Assembly: GCF_014698795.1 (NCBI RefSeq)
Contig: NZ_JACJTR010000016.1
Coordinates: 106,371 to 170,370 of the forward strand
Length of the DNA stretch: 64,000 nt
DNA from: Nostoc sp. FACHB-892
GTDB lineage: Bacteria > Cyanobacteriota > Cyanobacteriia > Cyanobacteriales > Nostocaceae
Reading direction: 5' to 3'
Shown here: in pieces, positions 1 through 8,478 of the stretch
Layout of the letters: each line of letters opens with the position of its first letter
Position numbering within the stretch: the stretch's first letter is position 1
Notes under the pieces: generated by a model
Seen by the model: the letters and a program-made list of their open reading frames with translations, nothing else
Database searches by the model: none
Told to the model about the DNA's origin: nothing
Translations under genes and position numbers: made by a program

Positions 1-267
1 GATATTTGCTTAAAAATTTTTCTATATTTTAATGTTTTTAAATTATGTGCCATCTCAAGATTGGTACTAAACATTTTTATAACCATACCTTTGCGTATAT
101 CTATAGATAGATGCATCGAAATTTCATGCTATAGCCCATTGTTGTGATTGGAATCACTAATTACGTGTAATTATAATCACTTGATATTCATGTTCCATAT
201 CAACGAGTAGCAAAGGGAAATGTTTCACACTTGAGGTAAGGAATTTATTTACTCTGCCCTAACCAAG

Positions 268-486
268 ATGATTCGCACACTCGTTGAATCTGCTTTCCAA
301 ACTGGATATCTTAGTGTTGAATCTGAGGGTTTACTTCATCAAGTGCTGGTCACTAAATGCTGGAAGGAAGAGGATTTGTCAGCCCTCGCAGCCCTATACG
401 ATGCAGTTCGCGTAGGTAAAATTAAACGAGAAGCGTCTTCGTCGAACGTGCTTATGGAATTTCCGTTACCGTATAAATCTTGCTGA
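268..486 (+). CDS. Small protein of unknown function (72 aa)
   Basis: A short acidic/amphipathic protein with no signal peptide or membrane segment. Residues 1-55 look helical, with LLHQVLVTKCW followed by EEDLSALAALYDAV, a pattern I associate with small cyanobacterial proteins of unknown role. I do not recognise a domain. It stands alone: the next gene begins 200 bases later. A purine-rich inverted repeat (about 496-568, AAGAAGCAGAGGG pairing with CCTCTCTGCTTCTT) follows it and may end transcription. It is probably a real gene because its composition matches the surrounding coding regions, but no function is proposed. Confidence 0.55.
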   Translation: MIRTLVESAFQTGYLSVESEGLLHQVLVTKCWKEEDLSALAALYDAVRVGKIKREASSSNVLMEFPLPYKSC

Positions 487-689
487 TACTCCAAAAGAAG
501 CAGAGGGTAATTTTTTTATCGTCTTTACTTTCTGCCCCTTATCTCCTTTGCCTCTCTGCTTCTTTCACCTACTCGGTTGTCTTTTCCTTAGCCATCATCA
601 GGCGAAAATCTTAAAAACTTAAAACTCTTTGAGTCTTATTGTTGAAAACCATCAAGGTCAGCAAGAGAATGAGTTAAGATCAGATACAC

Positions 690-887
690 ATGGGTAAAAG
701 TAAAGCCAAATCCCCGGACTTCCCAGTAATGCCAATGAGTAAAACTAGGCAAGTTAAACAACCGCAATCAACGATTGTTTTGGAGTATTCTTTATTACAT
801 AATGGTAAAAAGGACTCACCAGCAAATATGAACCTGGTTAGAACAGGTTCCGAATTGTTTGACTTCTATGAAGCACGCATTCGGTAG
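690..887 (+). CDS. Small basic hypothetical protein (65 aa)
   Basis: A lysine-rich N-terminus (MGKSKAKSPDFPVMP) is followed by a short region with a STIVLEYSLLHNGKK core. There is no hydrophobic segment and no known domain that I can name. The gene is isolated, with about 200 bases of non-coding DNA on each side. It could be a spurious ORF; the low-complexity start and lack of a clear ribosome-binding site keep confidence modest. Confidence 0.4.
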   Translation: MGKSKAKSPDFPVMPMSKTRQVKQPQSTIVLEYSLLHNGKKDSPANMNLVRTGSELFDFYEARIR

Positions 888-1105
888 AATGAGCCGAAGG
901 GAGATTGAATTCATTGCTAGAGCAACCATTGATTTATGACTTAAAATTTCCTAATATTTGACAACTACAAGCAAGTCTTGGGATTAAGTTATGAAGCATA
1001 CTTGTTCTGAAAGGTGAAATTAACCTCTTAAAGGTGTAATGTAATGGGGTAGAACCCAGATTTTGACAGGTTTAACTACGTTGTTTAAAAAGGCAGAAAC
1101 AATAC

Positions 1106-1417
1106 ATGCTACACCGCAAGATTTATCAACTCTGTTGCGATGGGCGCGAGGTATGTGTTTTCTTGCGGGACCAGCAACGCTGGATTGAACGCGCCCGCAT
1201 CATCGACATAGAGGGAGATTTAGTGACCCTACGTTATGAAACAGAAGAAGAGGACGAAGTTTGTTCTTGGGAAGAAATGGTTCGCCTCGAGAGCATTGGT
1301 GCTGTAACGCAAAAACTGGCTTCAGTACCACGCGGTAATGTGGAACCTTTGATGACTGAAGACTGTCCCGAAGCCGAACGCATCCACAACCGTTACACTG
1401 ACTCGAATCCAGAATAA
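1106..1417 (+). CDS. Conserved cyanobacterial protein, DUF6679-like (103 aa)
   Basis: The protein has a beta-rich N-terminal half (MLHRKIYQLCCDGREVCVFL, then RWIERARIIDIEGDLVTLRY) and an acidic EEEDEVCSWEEMVRLESIGAV stretch. The layout suggests a small single domain with an SH3-like barrel. I recall this as a family widespread in cyanobacteria and of unknown function (DUF6679); the family name is from memory. It has no signal peptide. The gene is monocistronic and is followed by a run of TCATTAG-type heptamer repeats at 1421-1455. The function is unknown. Confidence 0.7.
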   Translation: MLHRKIYQLCCDGREVCVFLRDQQRWIERARIIDIEGDLVTLRYETEEEDEVCSWEEMVRLESIGAVTQKLASVPRGNVEPLMTEDCPEAERIHNRYTDSNPE

Positions 1418-1420
1418 TCA

Positions 1421-1458
1421 GTCATTAGTCATTAGTCATTCGTCATTTGTCATTAATT
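1421..1458 (+). repeat. Heptamer tandem repeat (STRR, TCATTAG type)
   Basis: Tandem copies of a TCATTAG/TCATTTG heptamer lie directly after the preceding gene. Similar runs occur at 10672-10702 and 43519-43566. These are short tandemly repeated repetitive sequences typical of heterocystous cyanobacteria. Confidence 0.8.
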
Positions 1459-1487
1459 AAAAATGACCAAGGGCACCGGATTAATGA

Positions 1488-3155
1488 CTATTGGCTATCA
1501 TTTAAACCTTCAAAAGCAGGACAGTAACCTTCTAGAGTTACCTTAAAGTTATACAACGGGGAAGCTGGATTCCAACATCGCTGCCCCCTTTGGTGTCGGC
1601 AAGTACCGCAACAGTCTACATCTGTCCATGTATAGCGATCGCTATTTTGGTTGAGCAATTCTCGTTGAGACAATCCCCTCAATACTAGTTCTTCCCCTTG
1701 CCAACGAGCTTCGATTAAACCAGTATCAGCAAATTGCCGCCAACGAGGATCAGCAGTAATCACATCGGCTAAGGTGATTGTGATTACTGTTCCCAACTCT
1801 GTCAGTTCGCCTTCGTAGTTAGTTTCTGGTGCTGCCGGTTGTAAAAATGTATCGCCGATAGGCAATTCTACTAAAATGTCAGCCGCCGGGGAATGGATAT
1901 GGTAGCGGTTTTGCAACTCCTCTAAGCTAGTCAGGTCTGCCAAGTAGGCAGGAGAACCGTGAACAAAAATGACGTGCTGGGGTCGCAAATTATGAATTAA
2001 CTGCGTAGTACCAGGGCCATCACTATGTTGAGCCAAGAGATAAGTTTCGACAGTGGTGGGTGCTAAATATTCTTTATTAACTTTTATATCAATTTTTTCT
2101 GGTAAAAGGATCAGCCAAGGACCAGTGTCTAGTTGACAGTGCTTACCCAAATCATCTGTAGAGTCGGTAAGGACTATACAAGGAGACTTACCCACAGTGG
2201 AACGATGTTCTGCTTGTAAACGACGCACGCGAGGACGCACCCGTTCATCCCAAAACAAGGGTTGATGGCGGGCGAAGTTTTGTACAGATGGGGGAAGGTG
2301 GGTTAGCAGCTCTAAATAGGCATCACACCCAGTAGCGACAGCACCATCTACCCAAATATCTATATCTCGTCCGGTGAAGTGGTGATGAGAGCGTAAGAGC
2401 ATTAATAATTCTTGACCCAATCCTAAAGCAGGAGTGGGAAGGATCACGGAACAATGGTCAGCGATCGCCCGATTAATTCGTTCTGCTAGTTGATTTTCTT
2501 GGTTGCGGCGGTGAGGATGCCGGGATGTGCCATAACTGCCTTCAATAATTAGCACATCCAAGTCTAATCCTCGCAATTCCTCTAAACGCAAACCTTCTAC
2601 CAACCGGGAGTTTGACAGGAAAAAATCTCCTGTATACAGTAGTTTGTAAGTACGCTGCTTTGTGGTGTAGGTAAGGAGAATTGCCACTGCCCCCGGTAGA
2701 TGCCCTGCGGGAAATAATTCTGCCACCAAACCATCTTGGAATTCCACAGGCGATCGCAACGGCAAGGCATGACAAAATTCGGAAATTTTCTCAGCATCTT
2801 GGTCTAGCCAATTCAACGGCAGTAACTTGCTGGTTACTTCACTACCATAAATAGGTAACTTTGGAAAAGCTTTATGAAGTGCCAGTAAGCCTCTGGCGTG
2901 ATCTGGGTGGGCATGACTAATCAAAACGAAATCTGCCGGTAGGGACGAACTAGCTCCACCTACCGACTTAGTAAGCCCCTTAACCAGCGATGAAATATCC
3001 TCCAAACCACAGTCCAACAGGATACGGTGTGGGCCCATCTTCACCAATAAACACACACCCTCATCGTAATGCTGGACACTATAGGGCAAACATTCTAATT
3101 CAGTACCCACTTCCGCAGCATCTACGCGAGAGGATGCCGACAGATTATCCTTCAT
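1488..3155 (-). CDS. MBL-fold metallo-hydrolase, beta-CASP-like (555 aa)
   Basis: A metallo-beta-lactamase-fold hydrolase. The N-terminal domain has the LISHAHPDHARGL metal-binding motif (HxHxDH type), a later GHLPGAV histidine and the LLYTGDFFLS aspartate motif. A central region (VDGAVATGCDAYLELL) and a VIFVHGSPAY segment near residue 420 resemble beta-CASP/mRNA 3'-processing exonuclease relatives. The C-terminus has a cysteine cluster (CCGTCRHQRGQRCW ... YCPAF) that could bind a metal. Family members are nucleases or hydrolases; the substrate here is unknown. I chose the ATG at 3155 because GGGGAGGAC lies just upstream, whereas an ATG 60 bases further out has no such site. It is unlinked to its neighbours. 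Confidence 0.8.
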   Translation of the reverse strand: MKDNLSASSRVDAAEVGTELECLPYSVQHYDEGVCLLVKMGPHRILLDCGLEDISSLVKGLTKSVGGASSSLPADFVLISHAHPDHARGLLALHKAFPKLPIYGSEVTSKLLPLNWLDQDAEKISEFCHALPLRSPVEFQDGLVAELFPAGHLPGAVAILLTYTTKQRTYKLLYTGDFFLSNSRLVEGLRLEELRGLDLDVLIIEGSYGTSRHPHRRNQENQLAERINRAIADHCSVILPTPALGLGQELLMLLRSHHHFTGRDIDIWVDGAVATGCDAYLELLTHLPPSVQNFARHQPLFWDERVRPRVRRLQAEHRSTVGKSPCIVLTDSTDDLGKHCQLDTGPWLILLPEKIDIKVNKEYLAPTTVETYLLAQHSDGPGTTQLIHNLRPQHVIFVHGSPAYLADLTSLEELQNRYHIHSPAADILVELPIGDTFLQPAAPETNYEGELTELGTVITITLADVITADPRWRQFADTGLIEARWQGEELVLRGLSQRELLNQNSDRYTWTDVDCCGTCRHQRGQRCWNPASPLYNFKVTLEGYCPAFEGLNDSQ

Positions 3156-3303
3156 GCTGTCCTCCCCACAAATCTCATCATCATGGACATATCCCAAAAG
3201 CCAAAAATTACACAAATTTTGGTTTTGTGACTTAGGGGTAAGTTTTATCGTGCGCCCCTACACCCTGAGAATACAGATTTTTGATTGGGGAGGACGCCTC
3301 CAC

Positions 3304-3323
3304 CGAACCCGCACTGGTTCGGA
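3304..3323. repeat. Short perfect palindrome
   Basis: The arms CCGAACC and GGTTCGG flank a six-base loop. It lies in the spacer upstream of the MBL gene and is probably a dispersed cyanobacterial spacer repeat. It has no run of T and is not a convincing terminator. Confidence 0.5.
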
Positions 3324-3454
3324 AAGGTGGACTAACGAGAAGCCATTAAATTACTAGCTCAAGGAAGCTTCTTGTTTATTTTCTCTTTGCAAGTTCTGAG
3401 CTATCTGAGCCAACTTATCCTATAGGAAGTCGCTCAAGCGTCTACAGACTTTTT

Positions 3455-3577
3455 TCAATGTGCAGAGCCATTGCCGTGATAGTTATCTGAATCATAAAAT
3501 CCATTTTTCGTGCCAAAAAACAAGCACGAAAGCGTAAATATAACTGTTAATCCAGCTAAAATCAGCTTTACATCCAT
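3455..3577 (-). CDS. Psb35-like single-span membrane protein (40 aa)
   Basis: A 40-codon gene. The product starts MDVKLILAGLTVIFTLSCLF, which is one transmembrane helix (residues 4-22). It continues with the small hydrophilic tail FGTKNGFYDSDNYHGNGSAH. The glycine-, tyrosine- and histidine-rich tail after a single helix matches my memory of Psb35 (Ssl2148-type) proteins. These bind CP47 and high-light-inducible proteins during photosystem II assembly in the thylakoid membrane. It lies alone between the MBL gene and the RDD gene. The ORF being real is well supported; the Psb35 name is from recall and should be treated as tentative. Confidence 0.6.
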   Translation of the reverse strand: MDVKLILAGLTVIFTLSCLFFGTKNGFYDSDNYHGNGSAH

Positions 3578-3927
3578 TTGTTTGCTGCCCTTTACTCAAG
3601 ACTTCCTTATATTAATTTAGTGCTTCCGCAATCAAACGTAATCACTAGAAAATCTTTACTATGCTTATGGGGATTGGGCAATAGGTAAATTTACCGCAAT
3701 CAGTCAGATTGTAGAACTTTTCGGTTCACCTGTCTATCCATTTAAATGTGAAGCAATATGACAAGGAGTAATCCTCTACAGCCCCTCAAAATCCTCAGTA
3801 GTTAGGATTGATTGTCTTAACTGTTGCCAATCCGGTTATAGCCTAAACGCCAAACCCAAGCCATCACCTTAATATTAAAAACAGGAGCAATTATTTCCCA
3901 ACCCCTAAATAAAAATACCTGTGTTGT
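3578..3927. other. Intergenic spacer, 350 bases
   Basis: It lies between the divergently transcribed Psb35-like and RDD genes and must contain both promoters. I see no RNA gene, long repeat or ORF in it. Confidence 0.5.
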
Positions 3928-4485
3928 ATGACTATCGAACGACTTCCCCAAAAACACTATCCCAAGGCTGAAATTGGGCGGCGAGGTATGGCATTGGGGC
4001 TTGATTTCCTTGGTGTCTGGTTAGTCAGTTCCCTACTGGGAGGCGGCGATATCGGGATTCAATTTGTGCAAATCCTAGTTTTTGTGATACTTTGGCTGAT
4101 TTTGCGGGTGCTGGTGGTATACAACAATCAAGGGCAGAGTTTAGGGCGTTGGGCATTCGATTTAAAAGTCTTGGAAGTTGAAGATGGGGAAGTAGTGGGA
4201 AGAATTCCAGATTTGCTCTCACTAGTGAAGCGAGAGGCGATCGTCGGCTTGGGTGCCCTTTTAGTGTCAATTGCACTGAGCAATATTAGAGCCAATCCCA
4301 CTGTTATACTGCTAGTATTTCCCCTAGCAATTGATTGTGGAACTGCCTTATCTGATGCCCAGATGCGGCAGGCTTTACATGATCGCTATTGTGGAACTTT
4401 CATAGTTTCGTCGCGTCGTGGCTACTCTCTTGACATAAAAATTAAAAGATTAGTTGATAATATGCGGCGGAATGTGAGAAGATAG
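3928..4485 (+). CDS. RDD family integral membrane protein (185 aa)
   Basis: An RDD-family membrane protein. The family signature is visible as EIGRRGMALGLDFLGVWLV at the start of the first membrane segment (Arg then Asp). Further hydrophobic helices lie at about 45-65 and 105-140. The typical LGRWAFDLKVLEVEDGE segment lies between them, and LHDRYCGTFIV near the C-terminus is the usual closing motif. The family's molecular role is unsettled (transport or stress membrane function has been proposed). It sits 43 bases upstream of rpmG and may be co-transcribed with the ribosomal genes. Confidence 0.8.
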   Translation: MTIERLPQKHYPKAEIGRRGMALGLDFLGVWLVSSLLGGGDIGIQFVQILVFVILWLILRVLVVYNNQGQSLGRWAFDLKVLEVEDGEVVGRIPDLLSLVKREAIVGLGALLVSIALSNIRANPTVILLVFPLAIDCGTALSDAQMRQALHDRYCGTFIVSSRRGYSLDIKIKRLVDNMRRNVRR

Positions 4486-4528
4486 TCATTTGTGTTAATT
4501 CTCTTCAGGCTTCACTGTTTGTAAGATT

Positions 4529-4723
4529 ATGGCTAAGAGTAAAGGTGCCCGCATTATTATCACACTAGAGTGTACTGAGTGCCGGACAAATTCAGACAAG
4601 CGGTCTGCTGGTGTTAACCGTTATACCAGTACCAAGAATCGCCGCAACACCACTAACCGGCTAGAACTGAAGAAGTTCTGCACCCACTGCAACAAACATA
4701 CCGTTCACAAGGAAATTAAGTAG
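4529..4723 (+). CDS. rpmG: 50S ribosomal protein L33
   Basis: A 64-residue bL33 protein. It begins MAKSKGARIIITLECTEC and has the two CxxC-type pairs (CTEC and CTHC) of the zinc-binding form, plus the family's GVNRYTSTKNRRNT segment. It is a component of the large ribosomal subunit near the E site. It lies two bases before rpsR, a conserved cyanobacterial pairing. Because both Cys pairs are kept it is a zinc-dependent (C+) paralogue. Confidence 0.96.
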   Translation: MAKSKGARIIITLECTECRTNSDKRSAGVNRYTSTKNRRNTTNRLELKKFCTHCNKHTVHKEIK

Positions 4724-4725
4724 AG

Positions 4726-4941
4726 ATGAGTTATTTCCGTCGTCGCCTTTCTCCGATCAAGCCAGGAGAACCAATCGATTATAAAGATGTTGATTTACTG
4801 CGTAAGTTTGTCACCGAGCGAGGTAAAATACTGCCACGTCGGATTACTGGGCTTACATCTCAGCAACAGCGAGAGTTGACATTAGCAATTAAACGTTCGC
4901 GGATTGTGGCTTTGTTGCCATTTATCAATGCGGAAGGCTAA
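4726..4941 (+). CDS. rpsR: 30S ribosomal protein S18
   Basis: A 71-residue bS18 protein with the family core YKDVDLLRKFVTERGKILPRR, TGLTSQQQRELTLAIKRSR and ALLPF. It binds the 16S rRNA platform with S6. The start is 2 bases after the rpmG stop, so the two are surely co-translated. RNase R follows 112 bases later, after a tandem GAGTGAT-type repeat, and is probably in the same transcription unit. Confidence 0.96.
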   Translation: MSYFRRRLSPIKPGEPIDYKDVDLLRKFVTERGKILPRRITGLTSQQQRELTLAIKRSRIVALLPFINAEG

Positions 4942-5053
4942 AAAGAGTGATGAGTTATGAGTGATGAGTGATGAGTTAAGAATCAAAACTCCTAACTCCT
5001 AACTCTTAACTTAAAACTATTTAAACTGTTCACCAAATTAAAGTGCGAGAGTT

Positions 5054-7114
5054 GTGGAGAAGGGGACGCTAGTTGAATTTAGGGTTCAAGGCGATCGCCG
5101 TCTGGGCATCGTAGAACGCCCAGACGGTAAAACCCGCTGGTTTGTGGTAGACGAACGTGGTCAATCCCACAGCCTCGCGCCTAGACAAATAACTTATACA
5201 GTTACCGGGCAGACCTACAAGCCTTCTGAGATTGCCAGCTTTTTGGAGCAGATCAAGCCTTATTTAGACCCATCTAGCTTAGAAATAGCTTGGGAATTAC
5301 TGGTTGAGGATGGGGAAACAGTCACCCCTGACCAAATGGCGAATCTGCTATTTTCAGAATCAGACGCGCCTCCTTGTTACGCCGCCCATTGCTTGTTATC
5401 AGACGACAAACTTTATTTCAAGCAAAAAGGAGACGCTTACGAGCCGCGAACAGCTGCTCAGGTGGCAGAACGGAAGCACCAGATGGAAGTAGAGGCATTA
5501 AAAGCCAAGGGACAGCAGGAATTTTTAACTCGTGTAGAGCAGGCGCTCAAAGGTGAAGCAGTAGAGTGGCAGCGTCACGATCGCCAGCGCTTAGAAGGAC
5601 TCGAAAAATACGCAGCACTGCTTGCTGACACCGTGCGGACAGGAGTCAATTATGATTCCTTGGCTCGTGCTTATCCGCCAAGCGCTCCAGTATTAGAAAC
5701 TATGACCATGCTGGGACGACCCACAACACCCCAAGGAGCCTTTCAGCTGTTGGTGGATTTGGGTTGCTGGAGTCCTTATGAAAACTTGTTCCTGCGTCGT
5801 TCTTCAATTCCGATCCAATTTCCTAATAAGGTATTAGAAGTGGCGCAACAACGTTTGGATTTCCCGCCGATTGACTCAGATACAAACCGCCTTGATCTGA
5901 CTCACCTGAAGGTCTACACCATTGATGATGAAACTACCACAGAGATCGACGATGGTCTGAGTTGGGAAGTACTACCCGATGGGCGGGAACGCCTGTGGGT
6001 GCATATCGCCGATCCGACTCGATGGTTAGTGCCAGAAGATGAATTAGATTTGGAAGCCAGAAAGCGGGGTAGCACAGTCTATTTACCTACGGGGATGATT
6101 CCCATGTTTCCAGAGGTATTAGCGACCGGGCCGATGAGTCTAATCCAGGGACGGGTTTGTTGCGCCCTAAGTTTCGGGATTATTTTAGATACAACTGGGG
6201 GAGTAGAAGATTACAGCATTCATACCAGTTCGATTAAGCCGACTTATCGCCTCACCTACGAAGATGTAGATGAAATGCTGCAATTACGGGTACAGGCAGA
6301 ACCGGAAATTGCTGCGATCGCAACTTGGGCGCAGAAGCGCAAAGCTTGGCGTTACGCTCAGGGGGCAATTAGCATCACCATGCCGGAAGCGATGATCAAA
6401 GTCAAAGATGATGAGATCAATATTGATATTTTGGACGATTCCCCATCGCGGCAAGTAGTGGCAGAAATGATGATTGTTGCCGGTGAAGTTGCAGCTCGTT
6501 ATGGTAAAGCTCATAATATACCTTTGCCCTTTCGCGGTCAGCCGCAACCAGAATTACCCCCAGAAGAAGAGTTGCTGCAACTTCCCGCCGGATTCGTTCG
6601 CGCTTGCGCTATGCGTCGTTGTATGCCCAAGAGCGAAATGAGCATTACGCCTCTGCGCCATGCTGGTTTGGGTTTGGATACTTACACCCAAGCAACCTCT
6701 CCCATCCGTCGTTACAGTGATTTGCTTACCCACTTCCAATTGAAAGCCCATTTGCGGGGTGAAGTTCTGCCATTTACGGCAGATCAACTTAAAGAAGTTA
6801 TGATGACAGTTACCAGCATCACCCAAGAAGTGACAATGGTAGAACGGCAAACTAATAGATATTATGCTTTAGAGTATTTACGCCGTCATCCAGAGGAAAC
6901 TTGGGAGGTAACAGTGTTGATGTGGCTGCGAGAAGACAGCAACTTGGCTTTAATTTTGTTGGAAGATTTGGGCTTACAGTTGCCAATGGTTTTCAAGCGT
7001 TCTGTGAAGTTGGGCGAACAGATATTGGTGAAAGTCAGCCACGCCGATCCGCAAAAAGATATGATCCAGTTTCAAGAAATAGTTTATCAAGAAGCCCAAA
7101 CAGCAGCAAATTAA
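5054..7114 (+). CDS. RNase II/R-family exoribonuclease
   Basis: A 686-residue 3'-5' exoribonuclease of the RNB family, shorter than E. coli RNase R (813). Residues 1-50 form a small beta-barrel-like domain. The RNB catalytic domain begins near residue 285 with the metal site TIDDETTTEIDDGLSW. It continues through HIADPTRWL, the RGSTVYLPTGMIPMFPE loop and the ATSPIRRYSDLL signature near 560. The C-terminal 100 residues resemble an S1-like domain. In the acidic site the usual Asp-x-Asp-Asp reads Glu-Ile-Asp-Asp, so one of four acidic ligands is Glu. The start codon is GTG. It degrades structured RNA; its position after rpmG-rpsR is typical of cyanobacteria. Confidence 0.9.
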   Translation: MEKGTLVEFRVQGDRRLGIVERPDGKTRWFVVDERGQSHSLAPRQITYTVTGQTYKPSEIASFLEQIKPYLDPSSLEIAWELLVEDGETVTPDQMANLLFSESDAPPCYAAHCLLSDDKLYFKQKGDAYEPRTAAQVAERKHQMEVEALKAKGQQEFLTRVEQALKGEAVEWQRHDRQRLEGLEKYAALLADTVRTGVNYDSLARAYPPSAPVLETMTMLGRPTTPQGAFQLLVDLGCWSPYENLFLRRSSIPIQFPNKVLEVAQQRLDFPPIDSDTNRLDLTHLKVYTIDDETTTEIDDGLSWEVLPDGRERLWVHIADPTRWLVPEDELDLEARKRGSTVYLPTGMIPMFPEVLATGPMSLIQGRVCCALSFGIILDTTGGVEDYSIHTSSIKPTYRLTYEDVDEMLQLRVQAEPEIAAIATWAQKRKAWRYAQGAISITMPEAMIKVKDDEINIDILDDSPSRQVVAEMMIVAGEVAARYGKAHNIPLPFRGQPQPELPPEEELLQLPAGFVRACAMRRCMPKSEMSITPLRHAGLGLDTYTQATSPIRRYSDLLTHFQLKAHLRGEVLPFTADQLKEVMMTVTSITQEVTMVERQTNRYYALEYLRRHPEETWEVTVLMWLREDSNLALILLEDLGLQLPMVFKRSVKLGEQILVKVSHADPQKDMIQFQEIVYQEAQTAAN

Positions 7115-7237
7115 CTAATTTGTCATTTGTCATTTGTAATACTCGCCAGAGGCTAGTATTATCAATTGCGAATTATTTTAATCTTGCTCAAACCCCTGTC
7201 GGTTAGGATATAGGGTAAATGGAATAAGGTAATAGTT

Positions 7238-7555
7238 GTGAATATATCTTTGACCCCAGAACTGGAGCAGTTGGTTAAGGATAAGGTTAGTAGTGGGAAA
7301 TACAACTCAGTTAGTGAGGTGATGGGTGAAGCATTGAGATTGCTAGAAGAACGCGATGCCTGCGGCGGGCTACGCCAACGCACTCGAAATCAGCGTCTAG
7401 CAGAATTGAAAGCTAAAATCCAAGAAGGAATAGAAGCCTCAGAGCGCGGTGAAGTAGTCGATGGCGAAGAGGTTTTTGCAGAAATTGAAGAAGATATCCG
7501 ACGCGCTGAAGCCCAAATGCAACAAGCAGAGGCCTTAAAATTGCATTTGATGTAA
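7238..7555 (+). CDS. ParD-type antitoxin, orphan, with inserted repeat (105 aa)
   Basis: The N-terminus (MNISLTPELEQLVKDKVSSGKYNSVSEVMGEALRLLEER) is the ribbon-helix-helix DNA-binding domain of type II ParD/CC2985 antitoxins. The C-terminal half is an acidic helix that would wrap a ParE toxin. Residues 40-50 (DACGGLRQRTR) are encoded by a dispersed repeat, GATGCCTGCGGCGGGCTACG, that has entered in frame and separates the two parts. The start is GTG. No ParE gene follows; instead there is a 51-codon ORF with no toxin features. The antitoxin may therefore be a solitary regulator or a decaying remnant. Confidence 0.8.
   Translation: MNISLTPELEQLVKDKVSSGKYNSVSEVMGEALRLLEERDACGGLRQRTRNQRLAELKAKIQEGIEASERGEVVDGEEVFAEIEEDIRRAEAQMQQAEALKLHLM
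7355..7381 (+). repeat. Dispersed cyanobacterial repeat inside the antitoxin gene
   Basis: The GATGCCTGCGGCGGGCTACG motif, rich in GGGCTACGCC, is the same family as copies at about 30123-30145 and 41388-41412 in spacers. Here it adds a multiple of three bases and keeps the frame open. Confidence 0.6.
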
Positions 7556-7577
7556 GCGATCGCTTTCTGTAACAAAT

Positions 7578-7733
7578 ATGTCAAATTTGATTAACTTATT
7601 CTTTGGAAGTCTCTTAGTAATGATAAAAGATAAAAGTGTAACTGAAACCATAAGTTGGGGTGAAAGTCCCCAAGACGCATTTTGCCGCCACGCGATGGCT
7701 GAGATTATTGCTGTGAAAGAGTTACAAAAATAA
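7578..7733 (+). CDS. Small ORF of unknown function (51 codons)
   Basis: This ORF begins MSNLINLFFGSLLVMIKDKS and ends DAFCRHAMAEIIAVKELQK. An internal ATG at 7620 would give a 37-residue product. The C-terminal helix (HAMAEIIAVKELQK) looks like a protein end rather than random sequence. It follows the ParD-type gene by 22 bases, where a ParE toxin would be expected, but shows no ParE features. It is possibly the tail of a deleted gene. Confidence 0.3.
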   Translation: MSNLINLFFGSLLVMIKDKSVTETISWGESPQDAFCRHAMAEIIAVKELQK

Positions 7734-7874
7734 AATAGCTCTTTTCACCAAAAAACAGAGAAAAAGCTTATTTTGACTGTGCTAATAAAACTCCAAGTTA
7801 TTTGATCCGGCATTTAGGAACGTAGCAACAAAGGTTTCAGACTAAAAAAATTAGTTAACTGAAAAACCGAACCT

Positions 7875-8354
7875 ATGAGTACCTTTACTTTTTTACCCAA
7901 ACAGGATCGCTCTGAACGAGGATGGAGTGATTATGAGGTTTTGACAGGAGATGTCAATGGCGATGGTCGTACTGATTTGATTTGGAACGAAACAACAGAC
8001 ACCAATCGCACTTACGTCGGGCTTTCTAACGGCAATGGAACTTTTACATTTCTGGGAGCACAGGATCGCTCTGAACGAGGATGGAGTGATTATGAGGTTT
8101 TGACAGGAGATGTCAATGGCGATGGTCGTACTGATTTGATTTGGAACGAAACAACAGACACCAATCGCACTTACGTCGGACTTTCTAACGGCAATGGAAC
8201 TTTTACATTTCTGGGAGCACAGGATCGCTCTGAACGAGGATGGAGTAATTATGACGTTTTGACAGGTGACGTTAATGGCAATGGTCGTACTGATTTGATT
8301 TGGAACGAAACAACAAACACCAATCGCACTTACGTTCGACTTTCTGCTCTCTAA
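7875..8354 (+). CDS. Protein made of three identical FG-GAP/VCBS-like repeats (159 aa)
   Basis: The whole protein is three 53-residue units. Each contains DRSERGWS(D/N)Y, then the Ca-binding-like loop GDVNG(D/N)GRTDLIWNE, then TNRTYVGLSNGNGTFTFLG. Such units form blades of integrin-like beta-propellers in secreted proteins. Three blades are too few for a closed propeller, and no signal peptide is present. This suggests a fragment of a longer protein or an oligomerising unit. The DNA repeats are almost identical (period 159 bases, units starting near 7902, 8061 and 8220), so the expansion is recent or kept uniform by gene conversion. Confidence 0.75.
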   Translation: MSTFTFLPKQDRSERGWSDYEVLTGDVNGDGRTDLIWNETTDTNRTYVGLSNGNGTFTFLGAQDRSERGWSDYEVLTGDVNGDGRTDLIWNETTDTNRTYVGLSNGNGTFTFLGAQDRSERGWSNYDVLTGDVNGNGRTDLIWNETTNTNRTYVRLSAL

Positions 8355-8478
8355 ACTTGCCTATAATGGTTAATACAAGGGTTCATGTCACTAGGGGCAA
8401 AGTAAGCTAAAAATATTGCTGGACAATTGTTTTCACCAAAGCCATTCTCTTGGACAGATTTTCATTTCTCTTATTGGG

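Noticed and set aside
3990..4276. Minus-strand ORF across the RDD gene
   Set aside because: It is a shadow frame; the RDD motifs on the plus strand decide the call.
4949..5005. Possible CRISPR-like repeat
   Set aside because: The units are direct heptamer tandems (GAGTGAT, CTAACTC) with no spacers, so they are STRR sequences.
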